From an uncultured Actinomycetes bacterium (lineage in GTDB: Bacteria; Actinomycetota; Acidimicrobiia; Acidimicrobiales; Microtrichaceae): a stretch of DNA of 8,536 nucleotides. This document shows positions 7,323 to 8,536 of this stretch, piece by piece. The position numbers and the translations under genes were made by a program. Where the stretch lies: contig CAIYXG010000115.1 in NCBI GenBank assembly GCA_903930035.1, positions 1 through 8,536 of the forward strand. The letters run 5' to 3'. Position 1 is the stretch's first letter. Every line of letters begins with the position of its first letter. The notes below the pieces were generated by a model. The model searched no databases, was not told the DNA's origin, and saw only the letters and a list, made by a program, of their open reading frames with translations.

Positions 7323-8536
7323 GTGCTCGGTGCGATCACCCAGCTCCTGCCCGGGCCGTTCACGGCGCCGTCGATCGACTGGCTCGCCCTCGGTCCCGAG
7401 GTCGTGCTGCTCGTGCTGTTCGTCGTCCTGATCCTGCTCGACGCCGTGAAGCTCGACCGGGCCAAGGCCGCCATGCCGGCCGTGGCCAACCTGGGCTTCC
7501 TCGTCGCGCTGGTGCCGCTGATCGCGCTGGCGGCCGAGGGTGGGGACCGGGTCCTCTTCGAGGGTTCCTACGTCGTCGACTCGATGTCGCTGATCCTCAA
7601 GGCCATGTTCATCGTGGCCGCCTACGTGGTGGTGCTGTTGTCCACGAACTACGTGGCCGAGGGCGACTACTGGGAGAGCGAGTACTACACGCTGTTGGCC
7701 TGCAGCGTGCTGGGCATGGTCGTCATGGCGTCGAGCCGGGACCTGGTCGGCATCTTCGTCGCCCTCGAGCTCCTCTCGATCCCGGCGTACATGCTCGCCG
7801 GCTGGCGCAAGGGTGACTCGCAGTCGAACGAGGCCGGCATGAAGTACTACCTGATGGGCGTGTTCGCCTCGGCGGTGCTGCTGTACGGCATGTCGCTCAT
7901 CTACGGCGTCGGGGGGTCCACCCGGCTGGACGTGATCGCTCTCCGCCTGACCGACATCGGCACCGACGGCGTGCCGGTCGTGACCCTCGCCATCCTCTTC
8001 ACGCTCATCGGGTTCGCCTTCAAGGTCTCGGCGGTGCCGTTCCACGTGTGGGCGCCCGACACCTACGAGGGCGCCCCGACCCCGGTGACCGCCTTCCTGG
8101 CCGTGGCCTCCAAGGCCGCCGGGTTCGTGGCGCTCATCCAGATCGTCTACTTCTGCTTCATCGTGCGCCCGGACGTGATCCAGCCGGTGTTCTTCGTGCT
8201 CTCGGTGCTGTCCATGACGGTCGGCAACCTGATCGCCCTCCGGCAGACCAACGTCGTGCGGATGCTCGCCTACTCCGGCATCGCCCAGGCGGGGTTCATG
8301 CTCGCCCCGTTCGTCGTCGCCGACGAGCTCCCCGTGCAGTCGCGCCAGGCGGTCGTGATCTACCTGGTGATCTACGCCGCCATGAACCTGGGTGCCTTCG
8401 CCGTGGTGATCGCGGTGGCCCGCAAGACCCGGTCGGCCGAGATCGACTCGTTCGGTGGACTGTTCACCTACATGCCGGCCATGGCCGTGGCGCTCACCAT
8501 GTTCCTGGCCTCGCTGATCGGCATCCCGCCGCTCGG
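7323..8536 (+). CDS. nuoN: NADH-quinone oxidoreductase subunit N (NuoN), 3'-truncated by window edge, GTG start
   Basis: This is the proximal antiporter-like proton-pumping subunit, next to NuoK. Translation from GTG at 7323 gives 404 residues before the right edge, ending at LIGIPPL just before the discontinuous last-channel helix. The frame is closed by the nuoM stop at 7314-7316, so the start must be downstream of it. GTG at 7323 is the first candidate and has a G-rich GGTGGGGGG (7304-7312) 10 bases upstream. Channel residues seen are Glu149 (VALELLSIPAYML), Lys234 (GFAFKVSAVPFHVWAPDTYEG) and Lys264 (AVASKAAGF). In the QTNVVRMLAYSGIAQAGF stretch (308-325) the common Lys-Arg is Val312-Arg313 and the common His is Gln322; from memory, Streptomyces NuoN is similar here. 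The last conserved Lys and the C-terminus lie outside the window. The family call is certain. Confidence 0.95.
   Translation, partial: MLGAITQLLPGPFTAPSIDWLALGPEVVLLVLFVVLILLDAVKLDRAKAAMPAVANLGFLVALVPLIALAAEGGDRVLFEGSYVVDSMSLILKAMFIVAAYVVVLLSTNYVAEGDYWESEYYTLLACSVLGMVVMASSRDLVGIFVALELLSIPAYMLAGWRKGDSQSNEAGMKYYLMGVFASAVLLYGMSLIYGVGGSTRLDVIALRLTDIGTDGVPVVTLAILFTLIGFAFKVSAVPFHVWAPDTYEGAPTPVTAFLAVASKAAGFVALIQIVYFCFIVRPDVIQPVFFVLSVLSMTVGNLIALRQTNVVRMLAYSGIAQAGFMLAPFVVADELPVQSRQAVVIYLVIYAAMNLGAFAVVIAVARKTRSAEIDSFGGLFTYMPAMAVALTMFLASLIGIPPL

Overview
This window lies entirely inside a respiratory complex I (nuo) operon on the + strand. In order it holds the 3' part of nuoD, then complete nuoH, nuoI, nuoJ, nuoK, nuoL and nuoM, and the 5' part of nuoN, which runs off the right edge. 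The DNA is GC-rich with strong G/C third-position bias, three genes start with GTG, and the genes are packed with overlaps of 1-4 bases or gaps of 5-36 bases. That packing, together with NuoI and NuoN motifs that resemble (from memory) the second nuo cluster of Streptomyces, points to an actinobacterium, possibly of the Acidimicrobiia type. The phylum call is an inference, not a measurement.

Layout: nuoD ends at 1032 and nuoH begins inside its stop codon. nuoI begins in the last base of the nuoH stop, and nuoJ begins with a GTG inside the nuoI stop. nuoK, nuoL, nuoM and nuoN follow after gaps of 6, 5, 36 and 6 bases. No gene-free stretch exceeds 36 bases, and I see no RNA gene, mobile element, CRISPR array, promoter or terminator. 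All long minus-strand and alternative-frame ORFs are high-GC shadows.

How the genes work together: NuoD and NuoI belong to the peripheral arm (quinone-site scaffold and two [4Fe-4S] clusters), NuoH is the membrane heel that forms the quinone tunnel, NuoJ and NuoK link it to the pumps, and NuoL, NuoM and NuoN are the three antiporter-like proton channels. The key proton-channel Glu and Lys residues of NuoK, L, M and N are present, so the pump looks functional.

Most notable points: (1) nuoD is followed directly by nuoH, so nuoE, nuoF and nuoG, which encode the NADH-oxidising module, are missing from their usual place. This suggests an 11-subunit type complex I with another electron donor, or an NADH module encoded elsewhere. 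(2) NuoD and NuoH carry several substitutions at positions that normally line or couple the quinone chamber, including Trp for the quinone-binding Tyr and Gln for the coupling Asp. (3) NuoL has a roughly 66-residue charged, Ala-rich insertion in a predicted periplasmic loop and a 27-residue-period duplication in its C-terminal arm.
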